Positions 7,209 to 13,806 of a DNA stretch of 18,188 nt are shown piece after piece. Origin of the DNA: Bacillota bacterium (GTDB lineage Bacteria; Bacillota; Clostridia; Acetivibrionales; DSM-1351); the NCBI GenBank assembly GCA_023392075.1, contig JAEVZU010000160.1, forward strand, positions 1-18,188, in the 5' to 3' direction. Positions within the stretch are counted from its first letter, which is position 1. Every line of letters begins with the position of its first letter. A program made the translations under genes and the position numbers. The notes under the pieces were generated by a model that saw only the letters and a list, made by a program, of their open reading frames with translations, was not told where the DNA came from and searched no databases.

Positions 7209-8786
7209 GTGAAGGTTTTAATAGTTGATGATGAAATAAGCACTAGAAACGGTTTAAAAAAATACATTCATTGGGATATGCTGGGTATTGATGAAATACA
7301 GGATGTCGGAAATGCATTTGATGCCATAGACCTGTCCAAGACATACCAGCCCGATATAATTTTGTCTGATATTTGCATGCCGGGTATGGATGGAATACAA
7401 TTATGCCGGCAGCTGCGCCAATATCAGCCCAACTGCCGTATAATTTTCCTGAGCGGCTATTCGGAAAAGGAATACTTAAAAGCTGCCATAGCACTGTCTG
7501 CGGTAAGTTATGTGGAAAAGCCCATTGAAATACCAGAGGTTGAACATGCGATCAAAGCAGCGGTTGATCAATGCCTGCAGGAACAAAATCAAAAACGTGA
7601 ATTCGAGAATATAAATCAAACTCTGATAAATAGCCTGTCACTGATAAAAAACAGAGTTGTTTCCACATTGATATCCTCCCGCAATACCGATGCAGTTGCC
7701 CATGACCTGAAACTGCTGGATAATTTGTTTCAGAAAAAAGAAAACTTTTATCTTGTAGTCATCTTCAAACTGCAAAATGAATCGGCTGATTGGCAGCAAG
7801 AGGATTCAAATATAAAAAATAATTTGACCGGGGTTCTTTCTCCCTTTGAGCACATTATCACATACAAGGACAGCCGTCATCTCCTTTCAATAATATCCGG
7901 CGCTAATGCTGCCGATCTGGGGAGCCATGGTAAAGTAATTTATGCAATCAGGCAGGCCTTTACATCAAAAAGCATTGATCCTGAAGGAATGTACTGTGCC
8001 ATTGGTCAGCCTGAAAGAGGCCTGAATCATGTAATCGACTCATATCAAAAAGCAGTGATTGCATTGCAGAAGCTTTTTTTTCATGGTTATGGAAATGTAG
8101 TTGAATACAGCGACGCTTACAGTGATAATTCCCTTTCAAATACATTTTTGTATGAAGAGTTTACAAAGTCCTTTGATAATCATGATAAAGCCCTGACAAC
8201 AAGTATTGTCAACAAAATATATAATTTCTTCAAAACCCAGGATAATGTCCTGATCAACAATATTAAACATATATACCTGCAAATGATATATCAGCTCATG
8301 CACTCTGCCGATAAATTTCACGGCCAGCTGGACTTTACCGTCGATGTACCCAGTGATTATATCTGGGAGAAGGTGTCTTCCATGGATACTTTGCAGGAGC
8401 TGCATGATTTCCTCATGGAAAAGGTAGATCTGGTTTTTAACTATTTTCAGGATTTGAACAGCAATCACGCAACAATACTGGATGTTGCCTATCATGTACA
8501 GCAAAATTATTCCGATGTGAATCTCTCGGTACCCTGGCTGGCAGAGAAAGTATACCTGTCACCCACATATTTGTCCAATCTGTTTAAAAAAGAGACCGGC
8601 AAAACTATTGGCCAGTACATTACTGCAGTGAGAATAGAGCGCTCAAAAGCATTTCTGAGGGATAAACAGTTTAAGTTGTATCATATTGCCGAAAGTGTCG
8701 GTTATCAGGATCCGAATTATTACGCCAAGATGTTTAAAAAGCTGATTGGAATTACACCTTCTGAATTCAGGGAGAAAGGCCTATGA
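7209..8786 (+). CDS. YesN-type response regulator with AraC-family DNA-binding domain
   Basis: This protein of about 525 residues is a transcription regulator paired with the downstream kinase. Its receiver domain (about 1-120) has the acidic pocket VDDE at 6-9, phosphoacceptor Asp54 in SDICMPGMDG, Ser82 and Lys104. A long linker region typical of YesN proteins follows. The last 100 residues or so form a two-helix-turn-helix AraC domain, with LSPTYLSNLFKKETGKT and the closing GYQDPNYYAKMFKK...TPSEFR pattern. GTG at 7209 is preferred as start because the receiver strand begins there and G-rich sequence lies ahead of it; a TTG at 7170 would add an atypical lead. The stop overlaps the kinase start by 4 bp, so the pair is co-translated. 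It most likely activates the divergent sugar operon in response to extracellular sugar. Confidence 0.92.
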   Translation: MKVLIVDDEISTRNGLKKYIHWDMLGIDEIQDVGNAFDAIDLSKTYQPDIILSDICMPGMDGIQLCRQLRQYQPNCRIIFLSGYSEKEYLKAAIALSAVSYVEKPIEIPEVEHAIKAAVDQCLQEQNQKREFENINQTLINSLSLIKNRVVSTLISSRNTDAVAHDLKLLDNLFQKKENFYLVVIFKLQNESADWQQEDSNIKNNLTGVLSPFEHIITYKDSRHLLSIISGANAADLGSHGKVIYAIRQAFTSKSIDPEGMYCAIGQPERGLNHVIDSYQKAVIALQKLFFHGYGNVVEYSDAYSDNSLSNTFLYEEFTKSFDNHDKALTTSIVNKIYNFFKTQDNVLINNIKHIYLQMIYQLMHSADKFHGQLDFTVDVPSDYIWEKVSSMDTLQELHDFLMEKVDLVFNYFQDLNSNHATILDVAYHVQQNYSDVNLSVPWLAEKVYLSPTYLSNLFKKETGKTIGQYITAVRIERSKAFLRDKQFKLYHIAESVGYQDPNYYAKMFKKLIGITPSEFREKGL

Positions 8787-10579
8787 TGAATTTTCCTTTA
8801 AAAAAGCTGTACCATAAATATATGAGCCGTTCAATGCGCACCAAACTTATGTTATCCTTCTCCACCCTTATTTTCATTTCAATAATGACGGTCCTTGTAG
8901 TGGTATATTTTTATGTATCAAGAGATTACACGCAGCAGATACAGTATTCGGCCGACAAATCCTTTTCCCAGGCCTATGATTTTATTGATAAAAAACTAGA
9001 AGCCCTTATGTACACGGCCGATGTTGTTTATTCCAATGATTCGGTCCAGTCCATATTGAGCAAGGACCTTTACAGCTATAGATACGATTACCAGCAGCAG
9101 CATCTGGATATGCTGGCTCTGGAAAAGCTTTTAAACTCCCTCAGTTATTCCAAGGATGCCTATCTTGCAAGCTTATACGTTGACGACAGTCTTATGTATT
9201 CCAGGCAGAATCTGTTCTTTTTCTCAAACAAACTTCTGGAACAAAATGAACAATATAAAAAATGGTTTGATTCCAGCGAAATGAGAATCTGGCTTCCGCC
9301 CGAGAAGATCAGACTGCCCGATCAGCAGTCGCCTGTCACACTTATCAGCCTGCTGAGAAAAATAAACAGCATATACGGAGGGAATAACACTATCGGCATC
9401 GAGCGTATCAGTATGAAAGCCGATGACATCAATGCGATTATTCAAAAGGCCAATATTACACAAAACGGCGTAGTATACATCCAAAATTCAAATAATCAGA
9501 TGATAAATACGCTGAAAGGAAATGCCTTTGAAAAACTTGATCTGGGACGTAATCAGCTGCCCAACCGGGAAATGAAATGGGAAAAGCTCACAAGAAACGG
9601 AAAATCCTTTTTGGTAAATTCCCGCCGTTTTCATGATTCGGATTGGACCATGATAGCTGTAATCCCCTTTTCAGAAATTTTATCCTTGAGCAACAGGCTG
9701 GGTGTTATTATAATGCTGCTGCTGCTGGTCAGTATAGCTGTAACCTATAGTGTTGCCTATCTGTTTGCACGTTCCATGACCAAAGGTCTGAGTATACTCT
9801 CCAGACAGATGGAAAATGTCCAGAATGGTATTCTTGATAATACAATAACTACAAAGAAAAAGGATGAAATCGGCAAACTGATAAATAGCTTTAATTACCT
9901 GGTAAACCGGATAAAACAGCATTCAAAGGAACAGTACGAAAGCGGTAAGGCAATTAAAAATGCCGAGCTTAAAGCCTTGCAGGCACAAATCAATCCACAC
10001 TTCCTGTATAATACTCTGGACCTTATCAACTGGAGAGCCCTTAATTACAATGCTCCTCAGATAGCAGAAATTTCAACGGCACTGGCAAAATTCTATAAAA
10101 TCAGCCTCAACAAGGGTAAAGATATTCTAAGTATCGGCGATGAGATAGCCCATGTTTCAACATACGTAAAAATACAGAATTTCAAATATGACGGAGCTAT
10201 TAATCTCACAATTCAGATACCTGATGAAATTAAGCCATATTCCATTATTAAGACTGTTCTCCAGCCCATTGTTGAAAACTCCATAATGCACGGTATAATG
10301 CTTAACAGGGATGGACGTTCAAAAGACATAAAAATCAGTGCGGTCAGGCAGGATGAAGATATAATAATATCTGTGACAGATAATGGTGTTGGAATGACTC
10401 CGGAACAACTTGCCGTTATTCTGGAAGAAAAATCAGCTACTTCAATATCCGGCTATGGAGTGTGGAACATTCATTCCCGCCTGCAGCTGTGTTACGGTCC
10501 TGATTACGGACTTCACTATGAAAGTACTTCCGGTGCAGGAACTGCGGTATATGTGAAAATTCCGGCAGCACTCATGTGA
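8783..10579 (+). CDS. YesM-type membrane sensor histidine kinase
   Basis: This 598-residue sensor kinase is the partner of the regulator encoded just upstream. Membrane helix 1 lies at about 22-45. An extracellular sensor region of about 260 residues (Cache-like layout, inferred) follows, then helix 2 at about 306-328 and a HAMP domain to about 380. The kinase core is of the YesM class: phospho-acceptor His406 in QINPHFLYNTLD, an N-box IVENSIMHGIM, and a G1 box TDNGVGM. The start is the first of two adjacent ATGs, overlapping the regulator's TGA, with GGGAGAAAGG ahead of it. In this class the extracellular domain reads a sugar directly or through a binding protein. The divergent ABC operon is the natural output. 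The ligand cannot be named. Confidence 0.92.
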   Translation: MMNFPLKKLYHKYMSRSMRTKLMLSFSTLIFISIMTVLVVVYFYVSRDYTQQIQYSADKSFSQAYDFIDKKLEALMYTADVVYSNDSVQSILSKDLYSYRYDYQQQHLDMLALEKLLNSLSYSKDAYLASLYVDDSLMYSRQNLFFFSNKLLEQNEQYKKWFDSSEMRIWLPPEKIRLPDQQSPVTLISLLRKINSIYGGNNTIGIERISMKADDINAIIQKANITQNGVVYIQNSNNQMINTLKGNAFEKLDLGRNQLPNREMKWEKLTRNGKSFLVNSRRFHDSDWTMIAVIPFSEILSLSNRLGVIIMLLLLVSIAVTYSVAYLFARSMTKGLSILSRQMENVQNGILDNTITTKKKDEIGKLINSFNYLVNRIKQHSKEQYESGKAIKNAELKALQAQINPHFLYNTLDLINWRALNYNAPQIAEISTALAKFYKISLNKGKDILSIGDEIAHVSTYVKIQNFKYDGAINLTIQIPDEIKPYSIIKTVLQPIVENSIMHGIMLNRDGRSKDIKISAVRQDEDIIISVTDNGVGMTPEQLAVILEEKSATSISGYGVWNIHSRLQLCYGPDYGLHYESTSGAGTAVYVKIPAALM

Positions 10580-10605
10580 CGGGTATTAACCTGAAAAAAT
10601 TTTAG

Positions 10606-10624
10606 CCTTTAAAAAAGGGTTTTT
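10606..10624. terminator. Weak bidirectional terminator candidate
   Basis: CCTTT and AAAGG form a short 5-bp stem followed by GTTTTT on the plus strand. On the minus strand the same stem is followed by a TTTTTT run a few bases on. It sits between the convergent kinase gene and the small Cys-rich gene, where a shared terminator is expected. The stem is short and AT-rich, so confidence is low. Confidence 0.35.
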
Positions 10625-10811
10625 ACTCACGTATCTTAAATTCATTACTGCATTGTGTTATAATATTTCCTTTTTTACATTCACATAAAAAATATGGATG
10701 GTAATGAAGCTTTTTATAATTAACAATTTCTACGCAATTTAATTTGCAGTAACCTTTAATTCCAAATAACCGTTTAAAGAATTTAGACCTTACATAATAT
10801 TTACATTCCAT
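10623..10811 (-). CDS. Small Cys-rich protein, unrecognised, third gene of the kinase/regulator unit
   Basis: This 62-residue protein is basic and soluble-looking, with no signal peptide or membrane helix. It has six cysteines (3, 22, 26, 43, 45, 54) and a His pair (36, 38). YCKLNC and CECKKGNIITQC are spaced as in small metal-binding folds, so zinc or iron binding is possible but not shown. The start has GGAAGG eight bases ahead. It follows the TPR-tailed response regulator by about 30 bases on the same strand, so it is probably co-transcribed with it. I do not recognise the family. The ribosome binding site, the operon position and the non-random cysteine pattern argue that it is real rather than a chance ORF. 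Confidence 0.6.
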   Translation of the reverse strand: MECKYYVRSKFFKRLFGIKGYCKLNCVEIVNYKKLHYHPYFLCECKKGNIITQCSNEFKIRE

Positions 10812-10841
10812 GGTATAGCCTTCCTTTTAAAAATAGAAAAT

Positions 10842-11429
10842 TTATATATTGAAGGTTTTATAAAACTGATAAAATCTTTGGGCATTCTCCGGCTGGTTCA
10901 TTCCTTTATAGGAATTGCTGATAAGCAGATATATCTCAGGATTGTTCAATTCTATTGACAGTGCAGCTTTAGATGCCTCCAGTGCTTTATCGTATTGATT
11001 CCTTTCAAGAAATTCCCTGGCACTGTTTATCAAATCGGCCGGAGCATCAGCTGTTTTTTCAATATTCATGGCCTTCAAATCAAATTCCTTCAGTACGCTT
11101 CTGATCTTCTCGGCAGAAAACGGCTTCTGAACATATGCTACCGCTCCCAGATTGGTGCAATCCACCGCATTCTTTACGGTAGCATAGGCGGTTATTATTA
11201 TTACCGGAGTTCTGATGCCCGCTTCCCTTATTCTTTTGAGAACTTCGGTGCCCCGTATTTCAGGCAGCTTGATATCCAAAAAGGCCAGGTCAAAAGTATT
11301 GTTTCCGAACATTTCAAGTGCCTGCTTTCCGTCACTCGCGGTCATCACTTCATAACCTTCAATTTCCAGGCATTTTGTCAAAATCATTCTGATATTTTTT
11401 GTATCATCTACAACCAGTACTTTCTTCAT
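10842..11429 (-). CDS. Response regulator with TPR-like tail and no DNA-binding domain
   Basis: This 195-residue protein begins with a complete receiver domain (about 1-120): Asp8/Asp9, phosphoacceptor Asp52 in FLDIKLPEIRG, Thr80 and Lys102. The remaining 75 residues contain two helical hairpins resembling tetratricopeptide repeats, with YDKALEASKAALSIELNNPEIYLLIS the clearest (about 145-170). No helix-turn-helix or enzymatic output domain is present. It therefore probably acts through protein contacts or passes phosphate on to another protein. The ATG overlaps the kinase stop by 4 bp (ATGA), so it is translationally coupled to its likely partner. It sits where kdpE would be expected beside a kdp operon, but it is not KdpE, which carries an OmpR-type DNA-binding domain. 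Confidence 0.88.
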   Translation of the reverse strand: MKKVLVVDDTKNIRMILTKCLEIEGYEVMTASDGKQALEMFGNNTFDLAFLDIKLPEIRGTEVLKRIREAGIRTPVIIITAYATVKNAVDCTNLGAVAYVQKPFSAEKIRSVLKEFDLKAMNIEKTADAPADLINSAREFLERNQYDKALEASKAALSIELNNPEIYLLISNSYKGMNQPENAQRFYQFYKTFNI

Positions 11430-13273
11430 CTGTTTTGTTCCTTTCCGGCAATATTGAGTGTAAAAATAAAGCTGCTGCCTACATCAAGTTCACTTTCACA
11501 CCATATTCTTCCATCATGTGCTTCTATAATTTCCTTTACAACCGCCAGGCCCAGACCTGTACCTCTGGCTTCAAAATCCCCGTCCTTAACCTGTACAAAC
11601 TTATCAAATATTTTATCTGTAAACTCCTCCGGAATGCCACGTCCTGAATCCTTAACGGTTATATAAACCATCCCCGCTTTTTCCTCCGCATTTACAACTA
11701 TTTCGTCACCAACTTCTGTGTACTTTAGTGCGTTGGAAATCAGGTTGTTAAGAACCCATGTGATTTTTTCAAAATCCGCAACGACATGGGAAATGTCATC
11801 GTCACAGCTAAAGTACAGATTTTTTTCCTGCTGCTCGGCCAGCTGATAAAATGGCTTGACAGCACATTCTATAATACCGTCAATGGCATATTCCTCAAAT
11901 TTGAATATGGCTTTTCCCGACTCGATCCTGGTCAGTTCCAGCAAATCATTTACTAGCTTTGAGAGCCTTTCGCTGTCTTCACGGATAGCCTGAATAAATT
12001 GCTTCTGGTCCTGGTTGAGCTGCCCCATGCCCTCTTCCCTCAAAACATCGGTACCCATTATGATGGAAGTTAACGGTGTTTTAAATTCATGTGATATGGT
12101 AGCAATAAAATCTGTACGGATTTTTTCAACTTCCTTTAACTGGGTGACATTCTGAAACAGTACAATCATCCCTGAAAGATTTGCATTGCTGTCCTTAACT
12201 GTCGTAACTATGACATTAAAATAGTAATTTTCGTTATTTCTTGAGATAAAGAAAATTTTTTGCTGTGTTTCGTCACCCGACTTAAATGCACCGGATATAA
12301 AGTCGAATACTTCACCATTTCTAACTCCTTCCAGAAAATGCCTGTTTAAAAAAATATCCTCGGTTACATTGAATATTCTTTCAAATGCATTATTGACCAA
12401 TATAATCCTGTAATCGGTATCCAGAACTATCAGCGGATCAGAGATACTTTTGACAATTGCTAGAGACTTGTTCTTTTCAATAAGTAATTGTCCCAACGTA
12501 CTTTGCTCATATTGCTGCAGCCTTTTGGTCATATTGTTGAATTCAGTGGAAAGCTCTCCAATTTCATCCCTTGTTTCAATATTGGCCTGTTTGTTCAGCT
12601 CTCCGGCTTTAATCATTTTCATTGTCTGTGTCAGTATGGTTATGGGCTGTAAAAATCTGTTTGTGAAGAATCTTGAAATGGCATAACCGCCTACAATTGC
12701 AAATAAAGAAATACCCAGTACGAGATACATGGATTTTTTTGCATTTTCTGTAGCCAGGTCCTTGCTTTTAAACATTGCCTTTTCATTTATAAGGCTTAAT
12801 TTTTTTAATTCTTCCTTGGTATTAATGAAATCCGGCATCATCTTTGAGTCATAAAATTCATTTGCCGCTTCTGTACCCGACCGGCTGCGTATTTCCTGTA
12901 AATCCAGGAACAGATTAACGTAATTTGCGTACGAACCCTTAAGTGATTTGACCAATTCCCGTTCACCTTTTTCGGTTACATTATTTGCATCCACCTCGTA
13001 CCATTTCAGAAATTCTTCGTTGTTAACCGTGAAAAGTTCCTTACCCTTTTTGGTGTCCACATTTATATATATCAAAACGGCACTATCCTGGCGTTCAATA
13101 GCTTCAGTCATCTTTGAAGCGGCGTTGATGCTCCTATAGTTTGCTATCATTAAACCGTCAATAGCCCCGCTCAAATTGAACAGATTTATGGAAGCGGTGA
13201 TACCGACAACTGCGATTAATAAAACCAGGCTTAAAAACAATACAGAAATTTTGCCCTTTAATGTCTTTATCAT
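11426..13273 (-). CDS. Membrane sensor histidine kinase (4-helix sensor, HAMP, PAS, HisKA, HATPase)
   Basis: This protein of about 615 residues has membrane helix 1 at about 10-30, a predicted all-helical extracellular sensor of roughly 150 residues, and helix 2 at about 182-202. HAMP (about 203-256), PAS (about 270-378) and HisKA with His395 in ISHEFKTP follow. The ATP-binding domain carries NNLISNALKYTE and VKDSGRGIPE. The helical sensor recalls the 4HB/KinB-type domains of chemoreceptor-like kinases. The frame is open further upstream, but GGAGG five bases before the ATG at 13273, followed directly by the first membrane helix, fixes the start. It is divergent from the kdp operon and lacks the N-terminal KdpD and Usp domains of classical KdpD. 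A role in potassium or envelope-stress control is inferred from position only. Confidence 0.9.
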   Translation of the reverse strand: MIKTLKGKISVLFLSLVLLIAVVGITASINLFNLSGAIDGLMIANYRSINAASKMTEAIERQDSAVLIYINVDTKKGKELFTVNNEEFLKWYEVDANNVTEKGERELVKSLKGSYANYVNLFLDLQEIRSRSGTEAANEFYDSKMMPDFINTKEELKKLSLINEKAMFKSKDLATENAKKSMYLVLGISLFAIVGGYAISRFFTNRFLQPITILTQTMKMIKAGELNKQANIETRDEIGELSTEFNNMTKRLQQYEQSTLGQLLIEKNKSLAIVKSISDPLIVLDTDYRIILVNNAFERIFNVTEDIFLNRHFLEGVRNGEVFDFISGAFKSGDETQQKIFFISRNNENYYFNVIVTTVKDSNANLSGMIVLFQNVTQLKEVEKIRTDFIATISHEFKTPLTSIIMGTDVLREEGMGQLNQDQKQFIQAIREDSERLSKLVNDLLELTRIESGKAIFKFEEYAIDGIIECAVKPFYQLAEQQEKNLYFSCDDDISHVVADFEKITWVLNNLISNALKYTEVGDEIVVNAEEKAGMVYITVKDSGRGIPEEFTDKIFDKFVQVKDGDFEARGTGLGLAVVKEIIEAHDGRIWCESELDVGSSFIFTLNIAGKEQNR

Positions 13274-13289
13274 TTCAACCTCCACATCC

Positions 13290-13316
13290 CCGTATGACAG
13301 GCTTTTGAAACTAAAG
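13290..13316 (-). repeat. Split motif shared with the kdp promoter region, copy 1
   Basis: Read on the minus strand, this is CTTTAGTTT, 11 bases, CATACGG. It sits in the presumed leader of the kinase transcript, before its ribosome binding site. The same two words in the same order and orientation relative to transcription recur at 13497-13518 upstream of the kdp operon. Confidence 0.45.
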
Positions 13317-13354
13317 TCCCCAAGCTGTCCCCAAAATAAATTCCTGACTTTAGT
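13310..13354. repeat. 9-bp inverted repeat at the kinase promoter
   Basis: ACTAAAGTC (13310-13318) and its exact reverse complement GACTTTAGT (13346-13354) are 27 bases apart. The outer arm overlaps the presumed -10 box of the kinase operon, and the inner arm lies in its leader. This fits an operator bound by a dimeric regulator, but no binding protein can be named. Confidence 0.4.
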
Positions 13355-13380
13355 ATATGATTGAAGGTATTTTTTATCAA
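13352..13380 (-). promoter_or_regulatory. Sigma-A promoter for the kinase/regulator/Cys-rich unit
   Basis: On the minus strand TTGATA (13380-13375) and TATACT (13357-13352) are separated by exactly 17 bases, a good match to the vegetative consensus. Transcription would begin near 13345, giving a leader of about 70 bases before the kinase ATG. That leader contains two GGGGAC repeats and a motif shared with the kdp upstream region. Confidence 0.6.
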
Positions 13381-13496
13381 GCAATCATACTATCGCATTT
13401 CGCAAAGAAAAAGAGATAACGCTGTGAGCAAGGGTGATAAATCTGAATAAATGCTTTTTACGGTATAGGCAAAAGGAACTATCGAATTTCATCAGG

Positions 13497-13518
13497 CTTT
13501 AGTTTGACAGGCATACGG
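13497..13518 (+). repeat. Split motif shared with the kinase leader, copy 2
   Basis: CTTTAGTTT, 6 bases, CATACGG lies about 90 bases before the first small gene of the kdp operon. It repeats the two words found in the leader of the divergent kinase transcript with a shorter spacer. It overlaps the candidate -35 box of the kdp promoter. Confidence 0.45.
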
Positions 13519-13532
13519 AATTATAATCTAAA
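13504..13532 (+). promoter_or_regulatory. Candidate promoter of the kdp operon
   Basis: TTGACA (13504-13509) is a perfect -35 box; 17 bases later comes TCTAAA, a 4-of-6 match to a -10 box. A perfect TATAAT at 13522-13527 is also present but only 12 bases from TTGACA, so if used it would rely on a poor -35 or an activator. Either choice gives a leader of about 65-75 bases before the first small gene. The rest of 13385-13500 shows no gene and no riboswitch I can recognise. Confidence 0.5.
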
Positions 13533-13604
13533 CTGTAAATAGGGTTTTCTTAACAGCACAAAATAGTAAATGCCGAGGATGATATTTTATTAAGGAGGCA
13601 AAGC

Positions 13605-13694
13605 ATGTTTGATTTCATTATTCTGATAACCATATTAATATGCTTCGGATCAGTAATCTTATTCCTGAATTGGTGCAGAAGACAGATTGAATAA
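13605..13694 (+). CDS. 29-residue membrane peptide at the head of the kdp operon
   Basis: A strong AAGGAGG site precedes an ATG that opens a 29-codon frame. It begins MFDFIILITILICFGSVIL and ends in a charged NWCRRQIE tail. The single hydrophobic helix (about residues 4-21) followed by Trp, Cys and two Arg predicts an inner-membrane peptide with its C-terminus in the cytoplasm. It stops 15 bases before kdpF and is therefore co-transcribed with the pump genes. It is not KdpF, which follows it and has its own recognisable sequence. It may be an extra small subunit or a regulator of the Kdp pump; its function is unknown. The excellent ribosome binding site and tight operon fit make it a real gene in my judgement. 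Confidence 0.72.
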   Translation: MFDFIILITILICFGSVILFLNWCRRQIE

Positions 13695-13709
13695 TTAGGG
13701 GGAATTTGC

Positions 13710-13787
13710 ATGGCAATTTTAATTGGTATTGTTGTTTTATTGTTTATATATCTGGGTTATGTGTTGCTTCACCCGGAAAAATTTTAG
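13710..13787 (+). CDS. kdpF: KdpF, small stabilising subunit of the potassium pump
   Basis: This 25-residue peptide, MAILIGIVVLLF... ending YLGYVLLHPEKF, is a single membrane helix with the short polar tail typical of KdpF. In known Kdp complexes KdpF is a lipid-like helix that stabilises KdpFABC in the membrane. AGGGGG lies nine bases before the ATG. It is placed immediately before kdpA, as in other kdpFABC operons, with a 19-base gap. The length is close to the 29 residues of the E. coli protein. Confidence 0.85.
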   Translation: MAILIGIVVLLFIYLGYVLLHPEKF

Positions 13788-13806
13788 CAATGGGGGAAAA
13801 CTTTTT

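Noticed and set aside
10995..11666. 223-codon plus-strand open frame antisense to the receiver-TPR and kinase genes
   Set aside because: It is fully overlapped by two well-supported genes on the other strand, has no ribosome binding site, and its composition looks like a shadow frame.
13273..13384. Longer N-terminus for the PAS-containing kinase, starting at 13384
   Set aside because: The extra 37 codons cover the -10 box and leader and lack a ribosome binding site; GGAGG before the ATG at 13273 is decisive.
13522..13527. Perfect TATAAT as the -10 partner of TTGACA before the kdp operon
   Set aside because: The spacing is only 12 bases, too short for a normal sigma-A promoter; kept only as an alternative.
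13385..13604. Possible cyclic-di-AMP (ydaO-type) riboswitch before the kdp operon
   Set aside because: Such riboswitches occur upstream of potassium-transport genes, but I could not find the conserved core, and most of the candidate sequence lies upstream of the likely promoter. A covariance-model search would settle it.
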